From NCBI RefSeq assembly GCF_900129395.1, contig NZ_FQVP01000016.1, positions 1 to 32,998 of the forward strand: a DNA stretch of 32,998 nt, in the 5' to 3' direction. The notes under the pieces are model-generated. The model was not told the DNA's origin. It searched no databases and was given only the letters and a program-made list of their open reading frames with translations. Positions within the stretch are counted from its first letter, which is position 1; the number at the start of each line of letters is the position of its first letter. The DNA comes from Pseudosulfitobacter pseudonitzschiae (GTDB taxonomy: Bacteria > Pseudomonadota > Alphaproteobacteria > Rhodobacterales > Rhodobacteraceae). The translations under genes and the position numbers were made by a program. Positions 23,291-31,142 of this stretch are shown here, piece after piece.

Positions 23291-25303
23291 CTATCGAGCA
23301 ACTAGCTTTTCACCACCGTCCTCTCGCAGCATCGCTTCCATGTCGTCCAAGCCATCGACAGCAGAGCGCATCTGCGCCTCATCATCCACGCCCACTGTCT
23401 CGGCATCCGCAACCTGGCCCCCAAAATCCATTTCCATCTGTCGCTGCTCTTCAGCGATAACGGCTTGAACGGCCGGCACGGTCTTTCTTGGGGCGACGTC
23501 AGTTTGCTTTGACGTTTGACTGCCAGCATCTTGGCGTGTGGTCTCCACAACGGCGTCAGACCCACCTGGTCCGCTCGCGGGCGGAGTCATCGGCATGGCG
23601 CGCACACTCAGCGGCAGCGTGCCCTGCGACCCACCTCCCCCAGGCTTCGGAAATGGCAACTCGCCCGTTTGTGCCGCGTGGATCGCCTTGAACAGCCGAT
23701 CGTCGAAGTACTGAATCCGCTTCGCACGGACCGGCATCTGGGCATCGATGACCATGACGATTTCATTGAGTGGTAAGCGGCGCGCCTCATCTTCGGGCAG
23801 GAGAGAGCTTTCTTCGGTCCGTGTGGATTGGCTGCGGCCCTCGAAGGGGTTCTTGCCGATGGACTGAGAGCGCGTGATGACGGTCTTCGTGGTCTTGCCG
23901 ACCGCCTTGCTCAGCTCTTCGACGGTTTTTTCATCCGAAGGCGTCAGGTAGAGCTTCACGCCTGCGTTGCCTTGCAGGGCGCGGCGAGTGTTCTCGCCAT
24001 AGATTTCATCGAGGGCGGGGATGGTTTGCGTGACCACGGCCAAATGCCCGCGATAGGTACGCAGGGTCTCGATGCTCTCGACCACAATGGGCATCTTACC
24101 GAGGCGATTGAACTCGTCGAGCATGATCATTACGGGCCAGGGCTCGTCTGGCCCAGGGTCTTTTTCCTGCATGGCCGAGAGAAGATCGGAGAAGAAGAGC
24201 CGGATCAGCGGTGCGAGTGGCTTTACCATCAGCGGCTGGACCACCAGATAGACCGAAAAGGGCTTTTTGCGGATCGTCCGGAAATCAAAGTCCGACACCG
24301 CCGTCGCCTCATCTATGGCCGTGTTCTGCCATTGATCGAGCCCCGAGGTCATCAGGAGCGAGACGTAAGAGGTCAGCGTATCGTTGTTGGTCGAGGCCAG
24401 CCGGGTGAAGATCAGCTTGGCGGCCCTGTTATCGACCTCATGGCCCCGCGCGAAATACTCTTTTTGCTTGTTCCCGCCCGAAGCCGCAATGCGGTAGATC
24501 TCGCCCAAGGTCGGACGCTTGCGCTGGAAGGCCAACAGGCCTGCCGCGACGAAGAGATCGATCCCGCCTTTGAGGAGGCCCTGCACCCGGTCATTGTCGC
24601 TCTGCAGAAAGAGCGTCGCCAGGAGCTGCAATTCCATCTGCTGGCGCGCGGGATCTTTCAACTCATAGATGCGCAAGAGCGGGTTGTAGCGATGCGTGCG
24701 CTTGCCCTCCCAATCGGTCGGGGCAAAGCGATAGACCTTGTCGCCTTGGGCTGCACGGTGCCGCGCCGTGGCCTCGAAACACTCTCCCTTTACATCGAGC
24801 GTCACGGCGGAGCCTTGCCAGGCCAGCAGGTTCGGGATGACAAAGCCCGTGGTCTTGCCACGGCCCGTGGGTGCCACGATCAGCGCGTGGGGGAAGACCT
24901 TCGAGCAGATGTAGTTGGCCCGGGAGCCCGGCGGCCCCAGCTTGCCGAGGATAAACCCGGTGCCAGGCGCCCCGAAAAAGCCGTTGGCCTTCATCTCGCG
25001 CGCAGTCTGCCAATGGGTCTGGCCAAAGCGTGTCAGGGCGGACCCCGAGAGGGCGAGGCTCAGCATCAGGCCGACGGCGGCGAAGCTGCCGATAATCAGG
25101 TGGATGAGTTGGGCATCCTCCGGGCGGCGATCGAGGATCGCCAGATAATTCTGCGCGATATAGGCAAAATCGATCTCGGCCCCGAAGCCGAGATCCTGGT
25201 AGGTCAGCACCGCCGAGGCGATGGTATAGCCCATGGCCCCGGTCACCAGCGTTACCAGCAAGACCCCTGTTGCGATCCGCGCTTTTCCCATGGAGGCGCT
25301 CAA
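23291..25303 (-). CDS. virD4: VirD4/TraG type IV coupling protein
   Basis: A 670-residue membrane ATPase that links the relaxosome to the secretion channel. TTG 25303 overlaps the relaxase stop (TTGA) and has AGG just upstream; an in-frame ATG four codons later (25291) is the alternative. Membrane helices are at about 12-35 and 66-88. The Walker A is APTGRGKT (144-151) and the Walker B is VMIMLDEF (391-398). Other T4CP motifs are LDVKGECFEATARHR and VVTQTIPALDEIYG. The C-terminal 120 residues are hydrophilic, low-complexity and acidic at the end, often the substrate-docking part. It works with the virB genes at 118-7502. Confidence 0.96.
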   Translation of the reverse strand: MSASMGKARIATGVLLVTLVTGAMGYTIASAVLTYQDLGFGAEIDFAYIAQNYLAILDRRPEDAQLIHLIIGSFAAVGLMLSLALSGSALTRFGQTHWQTAREMKANGFFGAPGTGFILGKLGPPGSRANYICSKVFPHALIVAPTGRGKTTGFVIPNLLAWQGSAVTLDVKGECFEATARHRAAQGDKVYRFAPTDWEGKRTHRYNPLLRIYELKDPARQQMELQLLATLFLQSDNDRVQGLLKGGIDLFVAAGLLAFQRKRPTLGEIYRIAASGGNKQKEYFARGHEVDNRAAKLIFTRLASTNNDTLTSYVSLLMTSGLDQWQNTAIDEATAVSDFDFRTIRKKPFSVYLVVQPLMVKPLAPLIRLFFSDLLSAMQEKDPGPDEPWPVMIMLDEFNRLGKMPIVVESIETLRTYRGHLAVVTQTIPALDEIYGENTRRALQGNAGVKLYLTPSDEKTVEELSKAVGKTTKTVITRSQSIGKNPFEGRSQSTRTEESSLLPEDEARRLPLNEIVMVIDAQMPVRAKRIQYFDDRLFKAIHAAQTGELPFPKPGGGGSQGTLPLSVRAMPMTPPASGPGGSDAVVETTRQDAGSQTSKQTDVAPRKTVPAVQAVIAEEQRQMEMDFGGQVADAETVGVDDEAQMRSAVDGLDDMEAMLREDGGEKLVAR

Positions 25304-27636
25304 TGGACCTGACCCCGCTCGGTCTCGCCATCCACGTCTGTGGCGCGGTGTTTTTCATACTCGGCGTCGGCAAGATCATCGACCACCTGGCGCAAGGCCT
25401 CAGTATTGGCCGTCGCGGCATCGGATTGAAGATAAACCTTGGCGACATAGAGCCGGTCGAGGCGGTCGTCGAGAGCCTTGTCCAGCGCATCGGCATCGCC
25501 GGATGTGAGCCGGCCCAATTGGCGGTCATCCAGCACCCGCGCGATCTCGTCGCGGAAGGCGTCCCGCTCCGCCTCGGTCTCGAAGGGCGCGGACAACTCC
25601 CCCGCCCGCTCATGGTCCAGAACACGCGCAATCTCGTCTGCGAGGCGGTCGACACGTTCATCAGGCCGCATCGCCGTTTCATCACCGGTTGCGAGAATGT
25701 CGTCGCGCGTGCCAAGCCCAAGCCCCTCGCCCATCTCGGTTTCGCGGCGGACCTGATTGATGACCTCCGTGTCGCGTATCTCGACGACGGCCGCATAGGT
25801 CGCGCCGAGCCCGCGGGCGAGGTGGGACGGCATGTCCGGATAGCGCGCGCGCAAGTCATCCGTGACTGCATCTGCAACGGGCGTGCGGACATCGCGTCCC
25901 GCCATGATCCGGTCGACCTCGCGGGTAATCTCGCTGGCGCGGGCCGCATCGGTGATGGTCTCCCTGTAGGGTTCAGACCGGTCGATCACATCGCCAGGAC
26001 GTGCGATCAAGTCCGGATGCGCCTCGAGATAAATGCGCTGCTCCGTCTCGATCCGACGCTCCGCCCTTGAGGCAACCTCCCAGTCGCGATCCTCGATCTG
26101 CTGTGTGGTCAAACCCTCCGCGCGCATCTCCTGACGGATTGTCCCTTCCATCGCCCGGACCGCGTCCTCGTGATAGTGGAACCGCTCGCCGACCGCTTCC
26201 TCCTCCACGACACCATCCCGGCGCAGCACGTTTTCCCGTTCCAAGAGCGTGCCAAGTTCGACGTGCACATCGTTGAGAATGTCGCGCGCCTGTTCCAGAT
26301 CGTCGCGGCGTTCAAGGTTCAGATCGCGCGCCTCGGCCACCTTGGAGAGATCATCTGCGATCCATTGATGCTCCAGCGCGGCGCTCGAGGCCCCGGTCTC
26401 TATCCGGGCCACCACTTCCGATATGCTGATCCCGGTGTCCCGTAGTGCCGCGTCAATGCGCGATCTCAGGTCGGGCTCGGCCAGTCGCTCGCGCTGGCTG
26501 GCGTCGATATTGGCCTCGGAATAGATCCCGCCCTCCGAGGGGGCCTCTGACAGCGAGCCCGAGCGCAGCCCCAAAGGCTGCATGTGCTGGACCTGTGTCT
26601 GGATCTCGATGAGGCGTTTTTCCAGCACGGGACGTTCCGCGTCAGACTTCTCGGCGATCATGCCCTGCACCCGCGCGAGCTTTTCCGCATAGAGGCTTCT
26701 GAGATCCTCGAAGCTTTGATCCTCAGCCATATACACATCTCCTGTTCGGTCCACCTGTCCGCCATGCGCCAGCACCTCGCCCGCGCGGAAGAGGGCTGCG
26801 GCGATGTCTTCCCGGGCCTCCCGGGAGGCCTCTGCGGCAAGCGAATGGTAGACGGTTCTGGTGTTGACGATCTCCGCCAGCGTCCGGGTCAGGTCCTGCC
26901 CCACGCGTTCGCGCTCGCGGGGCGCGCGACCCTCTTCCTTCGCGGCGTAGATCTCGCTGGTCCGGGCCGGGTAATGCACGACGCCGCGCTCCACCCGCCG
27001 CGTGGCTTCCAGCCGCACGCCGTACTTCTCCGCCTCCTCGACCATGGCGAGGCGGAAGTCGTCATAGTTGAAGCGATGGTTGCGCCCCAGAAAGAAGAAC
27101 TCGCCTTCTTGCGAGCGGCGGTTCAGCACCAGATGCGCATGGGGGTGATCGCGGTCCTCATGCACCGCGATGATATAGTCGAAATGCCCCGCGTCGGTCT
27201 GGAAGAACCGCTCGGCCACATCCGTCGCGATGTCGCGCACATCCTCGCCGCGCGTGCCGATGGGGAAGGACATGAGCAAGTGGGTGGTCTGCCCCAGCTT
27301 GGGCTTGAAGCCCGCATCCCACCGCTTGGCAAAGCGCTCGGTCAGATCCTTGATGTCAGCCGCCTCGAGCTTCGCCTTGCCGTCCAGAAACCCGCTCGAG
27401 TCGACGATATGTGTGGACTTGGTGGTGAGGTAGTCGAGCTGGTTTGCAATCTGCGATTTGGTATGCGTGCCGCCGCCCCGGATCGCCTTAAAGACTGCTG
27501 GCCGATGCCCTGCTGCCGCGCGCACAAGCTGGGTCTGCTTGGCCACGTGCAGCCCCTGCATCGAGCCCCGGACGCGGCTCCAGCCATCTCGGAAGACCTC
27601 GCCCGTGACGGCATGGACGGCATCATTCAGCCGCAT
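25300..27636 (-). CDS. MOBP-type conjugative relaxase (VirD2/TraI-like)
   Basis: A 778-residue DNA-nicking enzyme. ATG 27636 is preceded by GAGGGAG at 27644-27650 with a 7-nt gap; a TTG two codons earlier is too close to that site. The relaxase domain covers about 1-215. Tyr69 (NQLDYLTT) is the likely nicking tyrosine, followed by HLLMSFP (119-125) and the metal-binding HEDRDHPHAH (159-168), i.e. the HxDxxxPHxH motif. Residues about 230-778 form a long, highly charged, largely helical region with no recognised helicase or primase motif. It overlaps the MobC-like gene by 14 nt. Confidence 0.94.
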   Translation of the reverse strand: MRLNDAVHAVTGEVFRDGWSRVRGSMQGLHVAKQTQLVRAAAGHRPAVFKAIRGGGTHTKSQIANQLDYLTTKSTHIVDSSGFLDGKAKLEAADIKDLTERFAKRWDAGFKPKLGQTTHLLMSFPIGTRGEDVRDIATDVAERFFQTDAGHFDYIIAVHEDRDHPHAHLVLNRRSQEGEFFFLGRNHRFNYDDFRLAMVEEAEKYGVRLEATRRVERGVVHYPARTSEIYAAKEEGRAPRERERVGQDLTRTLAEIVNTRTVYHSLAAEASREAREDIAAALFRAGEVLAHGGQVDRTGDVYMAEDQSFEDLRSLYAEKLARVQGMIAEKSDAERPVLEKRLIEIQTQVQHMQPLGLRSGSLSEAPSEGGIYSEANIDASQRERLAEPDLRSRIDAALRDTGISISEVVARIETGASSAALEHQWIADDLSKVAEARDLNLERRDDLEQARDILNDVHVELGTLLERENVLRRDGVVEEEAVGERFHYHEDAVRAMEGTIRQEMRAEGLTTQQIEDRDWEVASRAERRIETEQRIYLEAHPDLIARPGDVIDRSEPYRETITDAARASEITREVDRIMAGRDVRTPVADAVTDDLRARYPDMPSHLARGLGATYAAVVEIRDTEVINQVRRETEMGEGLGLGTRDDILATGDETAMRPDERVDRLADEIARVLDHERAGELSAPFETEAERDAFRDEIARVLDDRQLGRLTSGDADALDKALDDRLDRLYVAKVYLQSDAATANTEALRQVVDDLADAEYEKHRATDVDGETERGQVH

Positions 27637-28204
27637 GGGCAAACTCCCTCAGCACGGCCGTGGCCTGCAGCTGCATTGCGTCCCGACGGCGGCGCAGAAG
27701 CAGATCGATCTCGTCAGCGGAATCCAGAATGAACCGCGCCAGCCCGCGCATCTGCGCAAGGCGCAATTCGGTAAACTCCGGGCCAGCCCCCTGCCCCTGC
27801 CGGTTGGCCTGCGTCATCTGCTTGGCGATCTGCGCGACCCCATTGCCGACCTCGTGCAGCGAGGCGCGGTAGCGCGCCATCTCGGCCGCCATCTGCGCGT
27901 CCGGAACGAACACCCCGCCTGCTGCCTGGATCAGCCGCCGCAGCCCTTCGGCCCGGCTCTCGATCCCCGCCACGGCCAGCACTTCATCGAGCGCCGCAAG
28001 CTCCGCAGCCGTGACCTTCACACTGATCGCTGAGACCGGAATTGCGGCATCCGTCTGGCGCTCGGCATCGGCTTTCAAGACGTAGCGCACTGCGCGCGAT
28101 GTAACACCGAACCTCGCAGCCAGCTCGGACGTCGACACACCCTCCGCGGACTCGCGGACGATCTGCATCTTCTCGATCTCTGTCAGGCGTTTTGTTCGGG
28201 ACAT
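27623..28204 (-). CDS. MobC-like relaxosome accessory protein with N-terminal HTH
   Basis: A 193-residue protein beginning MSRTKRLTEIEKMQIV. I chose ATG 28204; a longer frame to 28282 would cover the candidate oriT. Residues 8-45 form a helix-turn-helix (TSELAARFGVTSRAVRYVL). The C-terminal part holds the MobC-type segment EVGNGVAQIAKQMTQANRQG (118-137). The basic, helical tail ends RRRRDAMQLQ. MobC/VirD1 proteins bind oriT and help the relaxase open it. The gene is directly upstream of the relaxase and beside the candidate oriT. Confidence 0.82.
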   Translation of the reverse strand: MSRTKRLTEIEKMQIVRESAEGVSTSELAARFGVTSRAVRYVLKADAERQTDAAIPVSAISVKVTAAELAALDEVLAVAGIESRAEGLRRLIQAAGGVFVPDAQMAAEMARYRASLHEVGNGVAQIAKQMTQANRQGQGAGPEFTELRLAQMRGLARFILDSADEIDLLLRRRRDAMQLQATAVLREFAHAAE

Positions 28205-28330
28205 GCGGAAGAAAGACCCCCTATTTCCTGCCACCTTCCACCAAGGCTGCTTCCACCTTGCGATAATATACCAAGCTGTCAATTATATACTTACGTCGCA
28301 TTCAGTCTCAGGCAGCCTTGGTGTCCGCTT
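28205..28330. other. oriT: Candidate origin of transfer (oriT)
   Basis: Non-coding DNA immediately upstream of the MobC-like and relaxase genes. A perfect 12-bp inverted repeat, CACCAAGGCTGC (28239-28250) and GCAGCCTTGGTG (28312-28323), brackets an AT-rich segment with an ATAAT/ATTAT dyad. Two direct repeats CTTCCACC lie at 28235-28242 and 28250-28257. TTTCCTGCC near 28224-28232 resembles the MOBP nick core ATCCTG-C with one change. The position, repeats and AT-rich core fit an oriT; the nick site itself is a guess. Confidence 0.5.
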
Positions 28331-28767
28331 CACGCCGCGGCCCGCAGGGACGCGGCTCTGCCGCCCTCACCACCGGGCAACCCACCTGTCCTAGAGGTCC
28401 CGTCCGCCAGCCCCGCCCGAGGGCCTGGCCGAACACGCATGTGTTCGGACGGAACCGCGGGCGGGCGCAAACCCCACCGACAGGGCGGACAGGCAGGGTC
28501 AAGGAGGGCCAGATTTGGGCTACCAAATCTCTGCCGCAAAAACCGGGAGGCCCTGGCCGATGGGTTTTTGTGGATGGCCCCCTTGAGGCTGACTGACCGG
28601 TCTGTCGCGGCCTGATCATCCCGGGCGGAGTGCGTCCCTTGAACGCGCAGCGACTGGCACCCGGAGAGATCGCTGCCGGCGATCACCCGCGCCGGAACCG
28701 GCATCCCTAGAACAGGGATCGGGCCGCCCCAAGATCGTTCTGGGGCGGCCCATCCTCGTCAGAGGAT
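28331..28767. other. Non-coding GC-rich stretch
   Basis: Frames open on both strands here, but they lack ribosome sites and consistent codon bias. The only structures are an 8-bp hairpin CCGAACAC-GCAT-GTGTTCGG (28429-28448) and the terminator-like hairpin at 28721-28751. It could carry further relaxosome binding sites. Confidence 0.4.
28721..28751 (-). terminator. Terminator-like hairpin after the 68-residue gene
   Basis: GGGCCGCCCCA (28721-28731) and TGGGGCGGCCC (28741-28751) form a perfect 11-bp stem with a 9-nt loop, 16 nt after the stop of the minus-strand gene at 28768. No U tract follows on the minus strand. A second smaller hairpin (ATCCCT...AGGGAT) comes next. Confidence 0.5.
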
Positions 28768-28974
28768 TTAGTCCTGGGGATCTTTCGCGCTCGGCGGGAA
28801 CATCACCAGCTCCGAGACCGCGACCGGGAAGTCGAGCTTGAGGCTGAAGAACTCCGAGCCATCCCCGTTGCGGGTGTTGCGGAACATGGCGCCCACGCGT
28901 TGGAAGCGGGTGCGCTCCTGGCCATCGGTATCGGTGAACTTGACGGGGACGGTGGCGACGTAGTGGTTGGTCAT
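28768..28974 (-). CDS. Small conserved plasmid-type protein, function unknown
   Basis: A 68-residue soluble protein. AAGGAG lies 8 nt before the ATG, a strong ribosome site. It reads as a compact beta-rich protein: YVATVPVKFTDTDGQE, RVGAMFRNTRNGDGSEFFS, then LDFPVAVSELVMFPPS. Its layout recalls DUF736-like plasmid proteins (a short beta protein with SEYLSVKLD-type strand), but I cannot assign it. A frameshifted, inverted relative lies at 29161-29336. It is likely transcribed alone and closed by the hairpin at 28721-28751. Confidence 0.75.
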   Translation of the reverse strand: MTNHYVATVPVKFTDTDGQERTRFQRVGAMFRNTRNGDGSEFFSLKLDFPVAVSELVMFPPSAKDPQD

Positions 28975-29160
28975 TTGGGTTACTCCTTGTTGCGATGGGG
29001 ATCATCCAGCACGGGGGCAAGAGGCCCGGTCGCAAGCGCAAATGCGGAGGGTCCGCGGCCAGCCGTGGAAGCCGTATTTGTGCTTGCCGGAGCGAAGCGC
29101 AGGGCACGGACGGGCCGACCCCGTGCGATCCACATCTATGAGCAAAAAGGAGAGACCCGG

Positions 29161-29336
29161 ATGGCCCTTGCCATCACGCCGACGCCACCATCCGCGTCCG
29201 CGTCACGCCGAGCCTGGCCGGGGTGCTGACGGAGCCCGCCCGCGTGGATGCGATGTTCCGAAACACCACCCGAGGGACGCGCGAGTCTTCAGCCTCATAT
29301 GCGACGTCTCGACCCCTCGCGTCTTGCGCTGCTGAC
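29161..29336 (+). pseudogene. Decayed inverted paralogue of the 68-residue gene
   Basis: AAAAAGGAGAGACCCGG precedes ATG 29161, a good ribosome site, but that frame stops after 22 residues. Codon bias moves to another frame (ATIRVRVTP, then ARVDAMFRNTTRGT) and then to a third (ARVFSLICDV). These blocks match ATVPVKF, RVGAMFRNTRNGD and EFFSLKLDF of the gene at 28768-28974 on the other strand. The DNA also matches, e.g. CGCGTGG..GC.ATGTTCCG and CTTCAGCCTCA. At least two indels separate the frames, so this looks like a dead copy. Confidence 0.5.
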
Positions 29337-29511
29337 GATGTGCGTGAGGGGCTCACCATCCCCATCCCGTACCGATGCGGATGGGCCGCACTCTGACGGA
29401 CTGGGTAGAGGGATAACGGTGCTGGCCGCCGCAGACTGCCGATCGTGCATGACCGATCGCACGCGCCATGAGACATGACGAAAGGGCCGCGCCAAGCGCG
29501 ACCCTCTCTCT

Positions 29512-30441
29512 TCAATCCTGCGACGCCTTCTTCGCCGGGTCCGCAACCCGCATGACCGTCAGGCCTTTCGCTTCCGCCTTCTGCCCGAGGTTCAGCGCGA
29601 CCCCGTTGCCGCCGAAGAGGACAACCCCCGTCGCCGCGAACTTGTCGTCCAGCATTTCGTCGTTGCATTTGAACGGTGCCGCCCGGCCGTGTGCGGACCA
29701 GCGCGGATCGAAGCGCGCCTGCGCGACCCCGCGTGCGCGCGCCCACCGGGCCGCGATCATCTCCGCCCCGTGCTTGCCACCCTTGTGGCAGAGGAAGATC
29801 TCCTGGTTTCGGTTCTGCTTGATCCGTTCGCGAACCTTGTCGAGCGTGTTGAAGATCACATCGACATCGGTCCAGTCGGTGGCGCCTGAGACGATCAGGG
29901 GCACCCCCTCGACTTTCGACTTCTCGGCGGTTTCACGGTCGTGCTGCTCCAGAAGCTGCCGTGCCTCGAAGACCGCCCCGGTCTCTTGCGCCCGGACGCT
30001 TGCGCGCGACCCGGCTGCCGGGATGAAGGCGTGGCCCGTTTCGATCTCGTAGCATTCCGCCGCCGCCTCGCTCATCACCTCGATGGCGCCGACGATCTCG
30101 CGCAGCTGCAGAAAGCGCGCCTGCGCCTCCTGAATCGCGGTCTCGGCGATCTCCGATCCGTCGTGGGATTTTGCCAGCGCGCCGATCTTGTCAGCGGTGC
30201 GGTCGACCTCCTTGCCGAGCGCCACCTTGCGGCGCTGAAGGATCGTGGCGAGCCCATGGGCCAGCGGTTCGATTTCTGCCTCAAGCCCGGTCCCGCGCAG
30301 CTGACCGAGCAGAGCCTCGAAGCTCTCGCGGATGATGCTGTCCTGCAGGATGTGGTCCTCGGGGATCGGCAGCTGTGCATCCTTCTCGGTCAGCCCGAAA
30401 AGCTCGATGGTCTCGTAGGTGTTTGCGGTGTCGTAAGCCAT
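29512..30441 (-). CDS. DUF2493 (SLOG/YspA-like) protein
   Basis: A 309-residue protein starting at ATG 30441, with GGAG about 8 nt upstream. Residues 1-170 are largely helical and charged (ILQRRKVALGKEVDRTADKI, AAAECYEIETGHAFIP). The C-terminal 125 residues are a Rossmann-like SLOG domain: VPLIVSGATDWTDVDVIF, LCHKGGKHGAEMIAARWARARG, then FKCNDEMLD and GVVLFGGNGVALNL. Proteins of this type are common on rhizobial and Rhodobacterales plasmids. The fold binds nucleotides or nucleotide-derived ligands, and the biological role is unknown. It is a single-gene unit here. Confidence 0.85.
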   Translation of the reverse strand: MAYDTANTYETIELFGLTEKDAQLPIPEDHILQDSIIRESFEALLGQLRGTGLEAEIEPLAHGLATILQRRKVALGKEVDRTADKIGALAKSHDGSEIAETAIQEAQARFLQLREIVGAIEVMSEAAAECYEIETGHAFIPAAGSRASVRAQETGAVFEARQLLEQHDRETAEKSKVEGVPLIVSGATDWTDVDVIFNTLDKVRERIKQNRNQEIFLCHKGGKHGAEMIAARWARARGVAQARFDPRWSAHGRAAPFKCNDEMLDDKFAATGVVLFGGNGVALNLGQKAEAKGLTVMRVADPAKKASQD

Positions 30442-31142
30442 GTCTGGTCTCCAGTTTTCGGTTGTGGAGCCACCACGTGAGTGTGGGGGCATGGCCGAAT
30501 GTTTGGTTTCCCGAATCTGCTCGGGTCAGGGACGGCGCAGCCGCCGGCGTGCCGGGCGCAAAAGTTTTCCGGACGCATCGCCACTCATAGGCGCGACCTC
30601 GAGTGCTGGACCGAAGCCGCTTCTTGCCCCTGCCTCCCCGAAAAGTTTTGCGATCCTTGACGCGGGCTGATTTGGGGGCCATCCGGAGGATATGCTTCCG
30701 CACTCATGTGTGTGTGTTTTGACGGTAGGTTTGCCCGACCCGAGCAGGCAAACGGTGCGACCGGACGCGAAAGGCGGATGGAGCGGCGGGATCGTTTTGC
30801 CTCAGCAAAACAGACCAGAGCGCAATCCGGCGCAGCAGGCGGGGAGTGCCGTGCTCGCGAGACGGGCAAACCGGGATGCTGGGCGCCACGCCGCGGTGAG
30901 GACGCATGTCCGAATGCGCGATCGGCCACAGGCCGATGACCCTATCGGCACACACGCAAAGCGAGTTGGACAATTGTTAAACTTCAACAACAATTTACCA
31001 TCTGTAAATCTCAGTTAGAAAGCTCCACGGACCTGATACATAGGTTGGTCTATTTCACACCTGGTTCGCTCTAAAAGGGTGCACTTTTACCGCCAAATTT
31101 AAATACTGAAGATTGCGTAGAATGGTCGCCGCGGAAAGCGAT
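30442..31142. other. 700-bp non-coding region rich in small dyads
   Basis: No ORF here has both a ribosome site and coding bias. Hairpins seen are GTTTTGC-CTCA-GCAAAAC (30794-30811) and ATCGGCC-ACA-GGCCGAT (30921-30937). From about 30960 the DNA turns AT-rich and carries AATTGTT/AACAATT (30972-30978, 30989-30995), ATTTAC-N5-GTAAAT (30993-31009) and TAAAAG-N6-CTTTTA (31072-31089). The composition change near 30960 probably marks the edge of the integrase-carrying segment. Confidence 0.5.

Noticed and set aside
23828-25312. A 494-codon open frame opposite the coupling protein
   Set aside because: Antisense shadow of virD4, which has intact Walker motifs and proper gene spacing.
24663-25949. 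A 428-codon minus-strand frame spanning the virD4-relaxase junction
   Set aside because: It is an alternative frame of the two real genes on the same strand, with an Arg/Pro/Ser-rich translation typical of frame shadows.
26584-27732. A 382-codon open frame opposite the relaxase
   Set aside because: Antisense shadow; the relaxase strand carries the HxDxxxPHxH motif and coupled starts.
28318-28704. Overlapping open frames on both strands after the candidate oriT
   Set aside because: They are proline- and arginine-rich, without ribosome sites, and overlap each other; this is chance opening in GC-rich DNA.
30585-31018. Several open frames in the region before the integrase
   Set aside because: They are mutually overlapping, with basic, low-complexity translations and no coding bias. 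GGAGG at 30686 precedes one ATG, but the product looks random.
31072-31089. TAAAAG-N6-CTTTTA as a terminator of the integrase gene
   Set aside because: The stem is short and AT-rich, and no T run follows it on the minus strand.
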